A stretch of 64,000 nucleotides of DNA, from assembly GCA_030268105.1 (NCBI GenBank), contig BSDZ01000076.1, positions 1 through 64,000 on the forward strand, given 5' to 3'. This DNA is from Volvox africanus. Taxonomy: Eukaryota > Chlorophyta > Chlorophyceae > Chlamydomonadales > Volvocaceae. The position numbers and the translations under genes were made by a program. Positions 46,991-61,200 of this stretch are shown one piece after another; the first letter of the stretch is position 1, and the number at the start of each line of letters is the position of its first letter. A model generated the notes under the pieces. That model worked only from the letters and a program-made list of their open reading frames with translations, searched no databases and was not told the DNA's origin.

Positions 46991-49168
46991 GGGAGCTTCA
47001 AAACAGGACAACATAGTTTCCAGGCGGGCATTACTAAGCGCATACCAATGCATGTATGATGATGTCATGGTTAAATTGGGTCATCGTATGGATCGCTGTG
47101 GTCGGTATTTTGGTTGACCGGGCTTCCTTTTGCAAGCGAGGCCCCATTGCACGATATGCGTGAGTGTAACAGAGCTGAAATGGCCATTACCCTATGGATA
47201 TCCTTGCATAGCATGCCACAGGTCCGAATGGTTAACCTTAACTATGGGACATTGTGTATAGGGATGGATGAACAGACAAACGGACGGAGGTAGGTAGGTA
47301 GGAAGGAGAAACCAGACTCTCCCTCCCTCTCTTCCCCCATCCATCAGCCCCTTCCCTTCCTAATCAGCTTCGACATGATAAGCTCACCACGAAAGAAAGG
47401 CAAGCATGTGGATCATGGAACTGCAGAGCTTCAATCCCTGTGAAATCCGGAGTCCAAATTGAAAACCCCTTCCAGCACACATTCCTAGGCGTATTGCACG
47501 GAACGCATTTAGGCAGGCAGTTGATTGGTTGCTGAACCCATCTGGACAGCAGTCCCCAAGAAGCCGTATTCCTCTCTAGAACGTGCCGCGTTGGCTCACA
47601 CTGCATACATAACACAGACAGACGAAATCCAAGTTTGATGCCTTCATATCTAAAGATGGTTATGGTGGGGACCAAGCATGGCTGCCATGACGCTTGGCAA
47701 GTGGTTGGCATGGCATGTGCTTAACATGTACTGATTTCACTATCTTTGTGTGAAATAGTTAGCCAGAAAGCTGCACAATTGAGCAAGCGCGGTATGACGC
47801 AATACGACTTGCAATACCTTTGGCGGCTTTGCGTCGACGCCATTTAACGTGGTGTCCCACTTATAGTGACGTCCCCTACACAGTGGTATACCGAGATTAT
47901 AGTAGATCGCAACTGAGGCTCCTGTTAAGATCAATTTAGTTTGTGATGCCCACGATATGTTGTATCCCACGTATCGAGACCTAGCCGCGCATCCGCAATT
48001 TTGCAAAAAGCAACTAATTTCGCACAGACGCTGAGCTGCCAATACAAACTAATATGTATGTAACTGGTTGTTTTTGGCAAGATTGCTGATGCCAACAAAA
48101 GTACGACTTCCAGATTTTGTTCTCGGCAACGAGTGCAATCGACAGTCGATTGTCGCAATTGACAATAGATCTTGCGAACCGCTACAAGTTATAGGGTTCC
48201 GGAACCAGCAGTCGCTGTCCCCGGAATCGAACCTTACTTTCGGCAAAACCTTTCCGGGGACCCCCAAATATAAAATTTATAAACGAGAATATCTATATTT
48301 CTGCCCCCAATAAGCCGCACTTCGCGCGGTAAAAAAATTTCGGGGGTCTCCGGAGCCGGCCGAACGCTTTCCCGGGCATTAGTGGAAAAAAGTTCAAACG
48401 TTCGGAGTCCCGACCGGGGCAAAGCTCGCTAATAGAGATGGGGGCTAGGAAGCACCTAGATGCCGCTGTAATCTAGATGCCATCCAGGTACTCACTAGTC
48501 TCCAGATGCGTGATGCGGCAAGTTTGTGATACCCTTTGCCTAGAGGTACCCGATTTTTCAAGCTTTCGTATGTATCAGACTTATTGTTCTATAAGCATTC
48601 CTGAAACCGTTTCATTTTAGTAGGGGTTTCTTTCGATTCTTAAGTAGGTGCCTGGCTTCAGGGAGCCTCACGCAGCAAGAGGGTGGATACGTGTATGTAT
48701 GAATATGACTCCTTGACTTCTAAATGCTATAACCCTGGTTTGGGCCAGTGGGCACGGTTGCAACGCTTTCACAATCTACTTCGACGCACCCTCCCTGGAT
48801 CAACCGCCAGGTTATTTAGTTCCAAGCGAACATTTGCAGTGTGTTGTATTCATCGTTTGTTTGTGAGAACTGCTTCTCAAGTCGAGAAGCCTTGACCAAG
48901 AACCAAGCCGATGACCTCTAATAGCACATTTGGCTACCTATCCCTTAAGTAGCGCGGCTCGCAAGCGTCTCTCGTCATATTAGCCAAACCTCCCGGCTAT
49001 CGAAAGACGCCCTCGGGGTGATCTCAAAACATCTCTTGGTGAGTTTGGGTCATGTAGTATGAGAAAGTATGTCGTATCACTTGTTTAGATCCGGTTGTAC
49101 ATGCGGTTATACCGACATACGAGGTTGCTAATCTTTTTTCCCACCCTTTCGCGCAATGTTAATCGAAG
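46991..49168. other. Intergenic sequence before the PAN-domain gene
   Basis: No supported gene. It contains a purine-rich then pyrimidine-rich stretch (GGAGGTAGGTAGGTAGGAAG followed by TCTCCCTCCCTC) at about 47285-47345 and a strongly structured block at 48195-48425. Confidence 0.5.
48195..48425. repeat. Cluster of inverted repeats
   Basis: A 12-bp palindrome GGTTCCGGAACC at 48195-48206 and perfect 10-bp arms GTCCCCGGAA / TTCCGGGGAC at 48217-48226 and 48252-48261. The right arm and its flank (CCGGGGACCCCCAAATA) are again found inverted and imperfect at about 48337-48354. It could fold as a branched hairpin or be a degraded short interspersed element. Confidence 0.5.
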
Positions 49169-49223
49169 ATGTTGATGTCATTCAAGATGTTGGCTATTTT
49201 CGTGTTTGTTTTGCCATTTGCAG
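49169..49223 (+). CDS. Exon 1: signal peptide
   Basis: Codes MLMSFKM followed by the hydrophobic run LAIFVFVLPFA and ends in phase 1 before a strong donor GTAAGT at 49224. A short basic start followed by about 11 hydrophobic residues is typical of a secretory signal. An out-of-frame ATG at 49156 opens a small upstream ORF overlapping it. Intron 1 is about 1.1 kb and contains one interspersed repeat copy. Confidence 0.55.
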
Positions 49224-52200
49224 GTAAGTGGCAAACATAAGGGAGATAGCGATGTATGTACTAGGTAGTTTAGGATTAGGCAATGGCAGGGAAGGGCGCG
49301 TCCTTGTGTTAAAGCACCACTAAAACCCATGTTCACATCCTCAGAAGTTGAAAGAAGTCGTGGACTTACAAGCTGATCTCGTCTTGCCTAAATATCTTGG
49401 TCTTTCAATCCATACCCACGTTGATTGTGTATGCTATGCTACGTTTTATACTAGGATTTCAAAACTACGTCATTACGGTCTTAGAATGGGAACGACGAAC
49501 CCCCTAATAAACCAGACTTCAAGCCAAGTACCAAGCTGGTCTGCATTACTTACTTCATACATACCGATTTTTACCCGCCCATCTCTGTTGCAAGAGAGCC
49601 GGAACAATTTATATGCATAAGACCATAAATGCATGGATGCTACTGGTCGCCCAACAAGGGAATGGGTGCTGATTGAGCGAGCTACATCTTTTGCGGATGC
49701 AACTTCCTTGTTTAGTCATACGGCTTTTAACATGTATTATAAGGTGTTACACTGTGGGCGACGTGCCCTGAAAGGATAAGCACCGGGGACCCTGACCGGG
49801 CCAAACCTACCACAGCGCAGCAGGGTGGAACATACACATGGCTTAGCCTGTTCATCCTGCTGTGCGCACCTCCCGTCACTCGATCCAGTGTATATATACA
49901 TGTATATATCTATATATGTATGTATTGCATTTTTCTCCTATGATAAGTCGTTACGTCTAATTACCCCTGCTTCCATCTTATCAGCGCATGTCTTTGGCAA
50001 CGCTACGCCCTTGCATTTGTCAGACTTGCTACATACGTGACGCCAAGTGCTATCTGTTCTTACAAGCTTCATCTTGTTTAGGCAAGCGGGCCATCGCCAG
50101 CCGTGCGTGCGCCTGGCTGTGTGTTCATAACAGGCCTTAACGAGCGAAAGCACGGGGTTTAGTCGTTTACTGGTGTGAAGCAAATTGAGCGAACGCGTGG
50201 GTGCACCTTCCGACAGCCTTGGTCGCCGCCAACGAGCCACTGGTATCTAGGATAAGATCGATTGGGGCGCTGCGATCTCACAAATAATTGAAGGTACATA
50301 TGCTTGCACTTATTCCTCAAGCCAACGATTGAGATCTTTCTTTCACCCAGCAGCAGGCGTCTCTGGGACGGCGAGGAGGGACCTGTCCTCCTCAACTGGC
50401 TATACTACTGCCGTTCAGGTACTGCCGTATGGTACGTGATAATGGAGTGCGTCAGCCCATGCATGGGATACGTACGCTCGCTGGGTGAAACCTTGTGGCT
50501 GAATGTAGGTGTATTTGCTGTATCATGCTCTAAGAAGGAGCTTGTGATTTAACGTCAGGATTAGACAGCATAATCATTATCATGAATTGACAATAATAAA
50601 AATAATATCATTAGATATATATAACATATATTATATAGGATGGACATGCACAGCAGACGACAGAATATATCGGTGTTGTCTCATCATCCATCAAACAGAG
50701 GGCTCGTGAGTAAAAGACAGATCAAGATCCATAATCGATATGAGATACCACAGTTACTCTCCCTTATCAGGGGGTACAGCCCCACCCAGTCAGACAGGAT
50801 CTGGCATATGTTGGCATAAGGGTTTTGGGATTCTCATGATGTCACCCTTACTAATGTGAAGGTGTACGTGCATGTCTGCTGTTGCCCATCAGCAGGCAGT
50901 GACAATACCGCCTGTAGCACCAGCTCTGCCTTGGGGCTGCTACGCTAAAATTGACTTCCTTGGAAAGGACATTCGAATCATTAACCAAACAGTCGACTAT
51001 CTCGCTTGTCGCCAGGAGTGTTACAATGAGCCCATGTAGGTACATAGGTATAACATATGATGCTCCCTGCCTTATCATGAGTATGTATATGCATCGTGCA
51101 TGCACGACAGTCGTTACGTATTACGTTTAGCAGATGTAGTTCCATAGCTGGCATGCATGCTTTCCTGAACTGGTCATGCATTCATCTGCACAATTTATTT
51201 GCATCATCATCTAATGTCGTTTGAGTGACACGGCGCGAATACTAGGTATTTTGGGTGTTACACTGTGGGCGACTCACCCTTCAAAGACGAGCACCGGGGG
51301 TCCTGACCGGACCGAGCCACAGCGCAGGGGAGGAACACGTGGCTTTGTCTGTCTGTCCTGCCACGTGCTCCCCCTCTCACTAGGGCCAGCGAGCCCTCAC
51401 AGGCTTTCGCCTGGCCTAGGTATGTATATATATTTATATATACACATATAGAATGTAGGTACCTATATACACATTTATACACGTATACATGTATATATGT
51501 ATATAAACATATGTGGAGGACCAAACAAATAAAATGTCTCGACAATGTTTAAAAGAATGCCCTGAAGGTGCATCATTCATTCATTCTTGTATGTCACGTA
51601 TTAGTATGCCTTGTGTGTGTGTGTGTGTGTATGCGCGCGCATGAAGTATGTGTATACTATGCAATGCGGTGTAATGTGTAAGTGTAGTATCGTGATCATG
51701 ATTAGGACATCTAATCCTGATGTAAGCTCTTTCTGGTGAGCTCTTTCTTGTTATTAGAGCATGGTCCATTATAAAGTACGTATATACATATGTCATGCAG
51801 TGCATTGTACATGTATCCCATGCATACATATGGTTCATGCATAAAGCATACATGCATGCATGCAACTGGGTGTACATTTCATTTGCAACTGCAAATTGAT
51901 CATTCCTACAGGTGTACCTTTTCTGTGCGAACTCTTGACCGCAAGTGCTATCTTAAGTATTCGTTTCTTAATGGAACCGCTGGAAGCAATAACTACAGCC
52001 CAAACTACGTGGATGTACTTTGCTTCGTGCGCCCAAACTATGGTATGTACAGGCCATGGTATAGGAACGAAGCTATTCATCAAAATCAAGAGATCAATCG
52101 AGGTCAAAATAGGTCAAGGGATAGGTCAGGGAGTTAAGGTCATCAAAGGCTGGTGTTGCAGGGATCCAGATAGAGCCAGCAGGGTAGGGACGGCCTGGGT

Positions 52201-55200
52201 GGAAAGTACGCATGGTAGGTAGATAGGTCGGGGGTCGCGCACAAGATAGGATAAGTTCAATCAGCAGCTGCATGTTGATGGGCATGCATCTACACACTCT
52301 GTATGGTGGTTTGGGGAGAGGGCTACAACTCTATACCTCCTCAAGCAACTCTGCACTAATTTGAAGACACAAAATGATGTGTGTTTGGCGTATCATGTGT
52401 GCTGACTGGAATAATAAGTGTGAAGGTGGGTGCAGCATTCTTTCCCTGGCCCCTGGGGTCCCAATGTTGATCTTATTTGTAGCAGTTTTGATAAACAGCT
52501 GGGCCCCGAGGATGTAAAGGGGGTAAAGGTTTACGCGCATTTATTCATCATTAGGCGGTGAGTGGTGGATGCCACACAGCAGAGGTTCAGTGACGTCCAA
52601 TAGAAATCTCCTATCACAGTGGGCTTGCAAGCAAGTCACTATGATGACGATGGATATCATAATCCTCATGTATACAGGTGCCACCCAGCCCCATACTGAC
52701 TTCACCACAGCAACTTCAATTTGGGCCGATGAAATATGGGATCATTATTTTTCCTCGGATGTATAATGTATGTTGGTTGTGTCCTGAGATAAATTCTGAA
52801 GAGCCAAATGTCGTGCCTTTGAGATTGTATGCCCTCCGCTCTTGATGTGTGTGTGGATCGATGCAGGTGGCCAGTACCAATGTGCTGCAGATTATGACGT
52901 AAAAGGAGACCACGTGGGTGACATCGCCAAAGCGTGTCCTTCCTTTGCCACAAACATCAGTCTACAGAGTTGCAGTAATGCATGCAGTCAAGACTCAAGA
53001 TGCGAGTTCTTTGTTCACACAGATGGCAACTACTGTTACTTGAAGCTTAACCCACTGACTGGCGTTTGTGGACCTACAAATACAAGCACATATGTGGACA
53101 AAGTCTGCTTCAGGGTGGGTATCTTCATACCCACTTTCCTATTCTATGTATACCGCATACCCAACCTTTCCACCTACCTGCCTAACGCTGCACAGTTGTT
53201 TGCATCAACAGATAATTGCTCCTTGTGGTATGTAATATGTAACACTCACCACCACCACCCCCATCGGTGTAAGGGTTTGTATGTGGCAGTTGGGAATCAT
53301 TAGGTTGCTCATAATTGTCTGTTTGAGTGACCCGTCTATGTCATCGTAGGTGGTCGCTTAAAAAGGCCTCATGAATTCTGGCATTGCGCTGTAGTGCCTA
53401 TGTACAGATTATTTATACTGTACGACATTCATTTGGGGCTGTTTTCACCAGTCTGTCGCCGATTCTCATGCATCCGGCGGCCGTGGCAACCTTCATCCAC
53501 ATGGCGGCCTTCGTTATTCCGACTGCCGCCTCGCTCACGTGTTTTTGATCGTCTATATATTCTTTATTGAGTGCGTGTTAATTTGTTTTGTGTGCCGCCA
53601 TATTACTGGACAGCTACTAAGCACCACCTTACTTTGCAGGTTGTTGTGATTTAGAATAATGTACCTAGCCAGTTGATTACGTTATCAACTGAATTTAATA
53701 TCATCGTGCAACTGATGGCCGTGAGGCGGCTGCCTAATAATACTGGGTATTCCTCACATGCATGATCGGTGCACGGAATGAAGCACGTGCAATGGTACAC
53801 CATCCTTCCTTACTATTTTCCTGGCTGGTGCATTCCATCAATGCTGGTCGCAGGCAAGTGGACCCCCATCACCACCTCCCACATCACCACCACCCCCATC
53901 ACCACCACCCCCATCACCGAAGCCACCATCACCACCTCCACCACAGCTTCCTTTACCGCGGCCTCAACCACCTCCTAAACCGCTTCTGGCATCACCACCA
54001 CCACCATCACCGCCTGTAGCACCAGCTCTGCCTTGGGGCTGCTACGCTAAAATTGACTTCCTTGGAAAGGACATTCGAATCATTAACCAAACAGTCGACT
54101 ATCTCGCTTGTCGCCAGGAGTGTTACAATGAGCCCATGTAGGTATATAGGTATAACATATGATGCTCGCTGCCTTATCATGAGTATGTATATGCATCGTG
54201 CATGCACGACAGTCGTTACGTATTACGCTTAGCAGATGTAGTTCCATAGCTGGCATGCATGCTTTCCTGAACTGGTCATGCATTCATCTGCACAATTTAT
54301 TTGCATCATCATCTAATGTCGCTTGAGTGACAGGGCGCGAATACTAGGTATGTATATATATTTATATATACACGTATACATGTATATATGTATATAAACA
54401 TATGTGGAGGACCAAACAAATAAAATGTCTCGACAATGTTTAAAAGAATGCCCTGAAGGTGCATCATTCATTCATTCTTGTATGTCACGTATTAGTATGC
54501 CTTGTGTGTGTGTGTGTGTGTATGCGCGCGCATGAAGTATGTGTATACTATGCAATGCGGTGTAATGTGTAAGTGTAGTATCGTGATCATGATTAGGACA
54601 TCTAATCCTGATGTAAGCTCTTTCTGGTGAGCTCTTTCTTGTTATTAGAGCATGGTCCATTATAAAGTACGTATATACATATGTCATGCAGTGCATTGTA
54701 CATGTATCCCATGCATACATATGGTTCATGCATAAAGCATACATGCATGCATGCAACTGGGTGTACATTTCATTTGCAACTGCAAATTGATCATTCCTAC
54801 AGGTGTACCTTTTCTGTGCGAACTCTTGACCGCAAGTGCTATCTTAAGTATTCGTTTCTTAATGGAACCGCTGGAAGCAATAACTACAGCCCAAACTACG
54901 TGGATGTACTTTGCTTCGTGCGCCCAAACTATGGTATGTACAGGCCATGGTATAGGAACGAAGCTATTCATCAAAATCAAGAGATCAATCGAGGTCAAAA
55001 TAGGTCAAGGGATAGGTCAGGGAGTTAAGGTCATCAAAGGCTGGTGTTGCAGGGATCCAGATAGAGCCAGCAGGGTAGGGACGGCCTGGGTGGAAAGTAC
55101 GCATGGTAGGTAGATAGGTCGGGGGTCGCGCACAAGATAGGATAAGTTCAATCAGCAGCTGCATGTTGATGGGCATGCATCTACACACTCTGTATGGTGG

Positions 55201-58200
55201 TTTGGGGAGAGGGCTACAACTCTATACCTCCTCAAGCAACTCTGCACTAATTTGAAGACACAAAATGATGTGTGTTTGGCGTATCATGTGTGCTGACTGG
55301 AATAATAAGTGTGAAGGTGGGTGCAGCATTCTTTCCCTGGCCCCTGGGGTCCCAATGTTGATCTTATTTGTAGCAGTTTTGATAAACAGCTGGGCCCCGA
55401 GGATGTAAAGGGGGTAAAGGTTTACGCGCATTTATTCATCATTAGGCGGTGAGTGGTGGATGCCACACAGCAGAGGTTCAGTGACGTCCAATAGAAATCT
55501 CCTATCACAGTGGGCTTGCAAGCAAGTCACTATGATGACGATGGATATCATAATCCTCATGTATACAGGTGCCACCCAGCCCCATACTGACTTCACCACA
55601 GCAACTTCAATTTGGGCCGATGAAATATGGGATCATTATTTTTCCTCGGATGTATAATGTATGTTGGTTGTGTCCTGAGATAAATTCTGAAGAGCCAAAT
55701 GTCGTGCCTTTGAGATTGTATGCCCTCCGCTCTTGATGTGTGTGTGGATCGATGCAGGTGGCCAGTACCAATGTGCTGCAGATTATGACGTAAAAGGAGA
55801 CCACGTGGGTGACATCGCCAAAGCGTGTCCTTCCTTTGCCACAAACATCAGTCTACAGAGTTGCAGTAATGCATGCAGTCAAGACTCAAGATGCGAGTTC
55901 TTTGTTCACACAGATGGCAACTACTGTTACTTGAAGCTTAACCCACTGACTGGCGTTTGTGGACCTACAAATACAAGCACATATGTGGACAAAGTCTGCT
56001 TCAGGGTGGGTATCTTCATACCCACTTTCCTATTCTATGTATACCGCATACCCAACCTTTTCCACCTACCTGCCTAACGCTGCACAGTTGTTTGCATCAA
56101 CAGATAATTGCTCCTTGTGGTATGTAATATGTAACACTCACCACCACCACCCCCATCGGTGTAAGGGTTTGTATGTGGCAGTTGGGAATCATTAGGTTGC
56201 TCATAATTGTCTGTTTGAGTGACCCGTCTATGTCATCGTAGGTGGTCGCTTAAAAAGGCCTCATGAATTCTGGCATTGCGCTGTAGTGCCTATGTACAGA
56301 TTATTTATACTGTACGACATTCATTTGGGGCTGTTTTCACCAGTCTGTCGCCGATTCTCATGCATCCGGCGGCCGTGGCAACGTTCATCCACATGGCGGC
56401 CTTCGTTATTCCGACTGCCGCCTCGCTCACGTGTTTTTGATCGTCTATATATTCTTTATTGAGTGCGTGTTAATTTGTTTTGTGTGCCGCCATATTACTG
56501 GACAGCTACTAAGCACCACCTTACTTTGCAGGTTGTTGTGATTTAGAATAATGTACCTAGCCAGTTGATTACGTTATCAACTGAATTTAATATCATCGTG
56601 CAACTGATGGCCGTGAGGCGGCTGCCTAATAATACTGGGTATTCCTCACATGCATGATCGGTGCACGGAATGAAGCACGTGCAATGGTACACCATCCTTC
56701 CTTACTATTTTCCTGGCTGGTGCATTCCATCAATGCTGGTCGCAGGCAAGTGGACCCCCATCACCACCTCCCACATCACCACCACCCCCATCACCACCAC
56801 CCCCATCACCGAAGCCACCATCACCACCTCCACCACAGCTTCCTTTACCGCGGCCTCAACCACCTCCTAAACCGCTTCTGGCATCACCACCACCACCATC
56901 ACCGCCTGTAGCACCAGCTCTGCCTTGGGGCTGCTACGCTAAAATTGACTTCCTTGGAAAGGACATTCGAATCATTAACCAAACAGTCGACTATCTCGCT
57001 TGTCGCCAGGAGTGTTACAATGAGCCCATGTAGGTATATAGGTATAACATATGATGCTCGCTGCCTTATCATGAGTATGTATATGCATCGTGCATGCACG
57101 ACAGTCGTTACGTATTACGCTTAGCAGATGTAGTTCCATAGCTGGCATGCATGCTTTCCTGAACTGGTCATGCATTCATCTGCACAATTTATTTGCATCA
57201 TCATCTAATGTCGCTTGAGTGACAGGGCGCGAATACTAGGTATGTATATATATTTATATATACACGTATACATGTATATATGTATATAAACATATGTGGA
57301 GGACCAAACAAATAAAATGTCTCGACAATGTTTAAAAGAATGCCCTGAAGGTGCATCATTCATTCATTCTTGTATGTCACGTATTAGTATGCCTTGTGTG
57401 TGTGTGTGTGTGTGTATGCGCGCGCATGAAGTATGTGTATACTATGCAATGCGGTGTAATGTGTAAGTGTAGTATCGTGATCATGATTAGGACATCTAAT
57501 CCTGATGTAAGCTCTTTCTGGTGAGCTCTTTCTTGTTATTAGAGCATGGTCCATTATAAAGTACGTATATACATATGTCATGCAGTGCATTGTACATGTA
57601 TCCCATGCATACATATGGTTCATGCATAAAGCATACATGCATGCATGCAACTGGGTGTACATTTCATTTGCAACTGCAAATTGATCATTCCTACAGGTGT
57701 ACCTTTTCTGTGCGAACTCTTGACCGCAAGTGCTATCTTAAGTATTCGTTTCTTAATGGAACCGCTGGAAGCAATAACTACAGCCCAAACTACGTGGATG
57801 TACTTTGCTTCGTGCGCCCAAACTATGGTATGTACAGGCCATGGTATAGGAACGAAGCTATTCATCAAAATCAAGAGATCAATCGAGGTCAAAATAGGTC
57901 AAGGGATAGGTCAGGGAGTTAAGGTCATCAAAGGCTGGTGTTGCAGGGATCCAGATAGAGCCAGCAGGGTAGGGACGGCCTGGGTGGAAAGTACGCATGG
58001 TAGGTAGATAGGTCGGGGGTCGCGCACAAGATAGGATAAGTTCAATCAGCAGCTGCATGTTGATGGGCATGCATCTACACACTCTGTATGGTGGTTTGGG
58101 GAGAGGGCTACAACTCTATACCTCCTCAAGCAACTCTGCACTAATTTGAAGACACAAAATGATGTGTGTTTGGCGTATCATGTGTGCTGACTGGAATAAT

Positions 58201-61200
58201 AAGTGTGAAGGTGGGTGCAGCATTCTTTCCCTGGCCCCTGGGGTCCCAATGTTGATCTTATTTGTAGCAGTTTTGATAAACAGCTGGGCCCCGAGGATGT
58301 AAAGGGGGTAAAGGTTTACGCGCATTTATTCATCATTAGGCGGTGAGTGGTGGATGCCACACAGCAGAGGTTCAGTGACGTCCAATAGAAATCTCCTATC
58401 ACAGTGGGCTTGCAAGCAAGTCACTATGATGACGATGGATATCATAATCCTCATGTATACAGGTGCCACCCAGCCCCATACTGACTTCACCACAGCAACT
58501 TCAATTTGGGCCGATGAAATATGGGATCATTATTTTTCCTCGGATGTATAATGTATGTTGGTTGTGTCCTGAGATAAATTCTGAAGAGCCAAATGTCGTG
58601 CCTTTGAGATTGTATGCCCTCCGCTCTTGATGTGTGTGTGGATCGATGCAGGTGGCCAGTACCAATGTGCTGCAGATTATGACGTAAAAGGAGACCACGT
58701 GGGTGACATCGCCAAAGCGTGTCCTTCCTTTGCCACAAACATCAGTCTACAGAGTTGCAGTAATGCATGCAGTCAAGACTCAAGATGCGAGTTCTTTGTT
58801 CACACAGATGGCAACTACTGTTACTTGAAGCTTAACCCACTGACTGGCGTTTGTGGACCTACAAATACAAGCACATATGTGGACAAAGTCTGCTTCAGGG
58901 TGGGTATCTTCATACCCACTTTCCTATTCTATGTATACCGCATACCCAACCTTTCCACCTACCTGCCTAACGCTGCACAGTTGTTTGCATCAACAGATAA
59001 TTGCTCCTTGTGGTATGTAATATGTAACACTCACCACCACCACCCCCATCCGGTGTAAGGGTTTGTATGTGGCAGTTGGGAATCATTAGGTTGCTCATAA
59101 TTGTCTGTTTGAGTGACCCGTCTATGTCATCGTAGGTGGTCGCTTAAAAGGCCTCATGAATTCTGCATTGCGCTGTAGTGCCTATGTACAGATTATTTAT
59201 ACTGTACGACATTCATTTGGGGCTGTTTTCACCAGTCTGTCGCCGATTCTCATGCATCCGGCGGCCGTGGCAACCTTCATCCACATGGCGGCCTTCGTTA
59301 TTCCGACTGCCGCCTCGCTCACGTGTTTTTGATCGTCTTTATATTCTTTATTGAGTGCGTGTTTAATTTGTTTTGTGTGCCGCCATATTACTGGACAGCT
59401 ACTAAGCACCACCTTACTTTGCAGGTTGTTGTGATTTAGAATAATGTACCTAGCCAGTTGATTACGTTATCAACTGAATTTAATATCATCGTGCAACTGA
59501 TGGCCGTGAGGCGGCTGCCTAATAATACTGGGTATTCCTCACATGCATGATCGGTGCACGGAATGAAGCACGTGCAATGGTACACCATCCTTCCTTACTA
59601 TTTCCTGGCTGGTGCATTCCATCAATGCTGGTCGCAGGCAAGTGGACCCCCATCACCACCTCCCACAATCACCACCAACACCCATCACCACCACCCCCAT
59701 CACCGAAGCCACCATCACACCTCCACCACAGCTTCCTTTACCCGCGGCCCTCAACCACCTCCTAAACCGCTTCTGGCATCACCACCACCACCATCACCGC
59801 CTGTAGCACCAGCTCTGCCTTGGGGCTGCTACGCTAAAATTGACTTCCTTGGAAAGGACATTCGAATCATTAACCAAACAGTCGACTATCTCGCTTGTCG
59901 CCAGGAGTGTTACAATGAGCCCATGTAGGTATATAGGTATAACATATGATGCTCGCTGCCTTATCATGAGTATGTATATGCATCGTGCATGCACGACAGT
60001 CGTTACGTATTACGCTTAGCAGATGTAGTTCCATAGCTGCATGCATGCTTTCCTGAACTGGTCATGCATTCATCTGCACAATTTATTTGCATCATCATCT
60101 AATGTCGCTTGAGTGACAGGTGCGCGAATACTAGGGTATGTATATATCTTTATAATACACCGTATACATGTATATATGTATATAAACATATGTGGAGGAC
60201 CAAACAAATAAAATGTCTCGACAATGTTTAAAAGAATGCCCTGAAGGTGCATCATTCATTCATTCTTGTATGTCACGTATTAGTATGCCTTGTGTGTGTG
60301 TGTGTGTGTGTATGCGCGCGCATGAAGTATGTGTATACTATGCAATGCGGTGTAATGTGTAAGTGTAGTATCGTGATCATGATTAGGACATCTAATCCTG
60401 ATGTAAGCTCTTTCTGGTGAGCTCTTTCTTGTTATTAGAGCATGGTCCATTATAAAGTACGTATATACATATGTCATGCAGTGCATTGTACATGTATCCC
60501 ATGCATACATATGGTTCATGCATAAAGCATACATGCATGCATGCAACTGGGTGTACATTTCATTTGCAACTGCAAATTGATCATTCCTACAGGTGTACCT
60601 TTCTGGCGAAACTCTTGACCGCAAGTGCTATCTTAAGTATTCGTTTCTTAATGGATACCGCTGGAAGCAATAACTACAGCCCAATACTACGTGGAGTGTA
60701 CTTTGCTTCGTGGCCCCAAACATGGTATGTACAGGCCATGGTATAGGAACGAAGCTATTCATCAAATCAAGAGATCAATCGAGGTCAAAATAGGTCAAGG
60801 ATAGGTCAGGGAGTTAAGGTCATCAAAGGCTGGTGTTGCAGGGATACAGATAGAGCCAGCAGGGTAGGGACGGCCATGGGTGGAAAGTACGCATGGTAGG
60901 TAGATAGGTCGGGGTCGCGCACAAGATAGGATAAGTTCAATCAGCAGCTGCATTGTTGATGGGCATGCATCGACACACTCTGTATGGTGGTTTGGGGAGA
61001 GGGCTACAACTCTATACCTCCTCAAGCAACTCTGCACTAATTTGAGACACAAAAATGAGTTGTGTTTGGCGTATCATGTGTGCTGACTGGAATAATAAGT
61101 GTGAATGTGGGTGCAGCATTCTTTCCCTGGCCCTGGGGGTCCCAATGTTGATCTTATTTGTAGCAGTTTTGATAAACAGCTGGGCCCCGAGGATGGTAAA

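Noticed and set aside
47364..47711. 115-aa minus-strand ORF in the intergenic region
   Set aside because: Low-complexity composition, no motif and no conserved neighbour; likely chance.
48217..48240. GGTTCGATTCC on the minus strand, a perfect pol III B-box word
   Set aside because: The surrounding bases do not form a tRNA T-stem or acceptor stem, and no A-box was found at a suitable distance; the word is explained by the local inverted repeats.
52110..52145. Repeated AGGTCA words in the intron after exon 4, like receptor half-sites
   Set aside because: Irregular spacing within a purine-rich intron, copied in all units; no reason to infer a binding array.
53854..54019. His-rich ORF (HHHHPHH type) in the CCA-rich exon
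   Set aside because: It is an alternative frame of the SPPPP linker that ends in a stop at 54017-54019 and does not lead into the PAN domain. The linker frame does.
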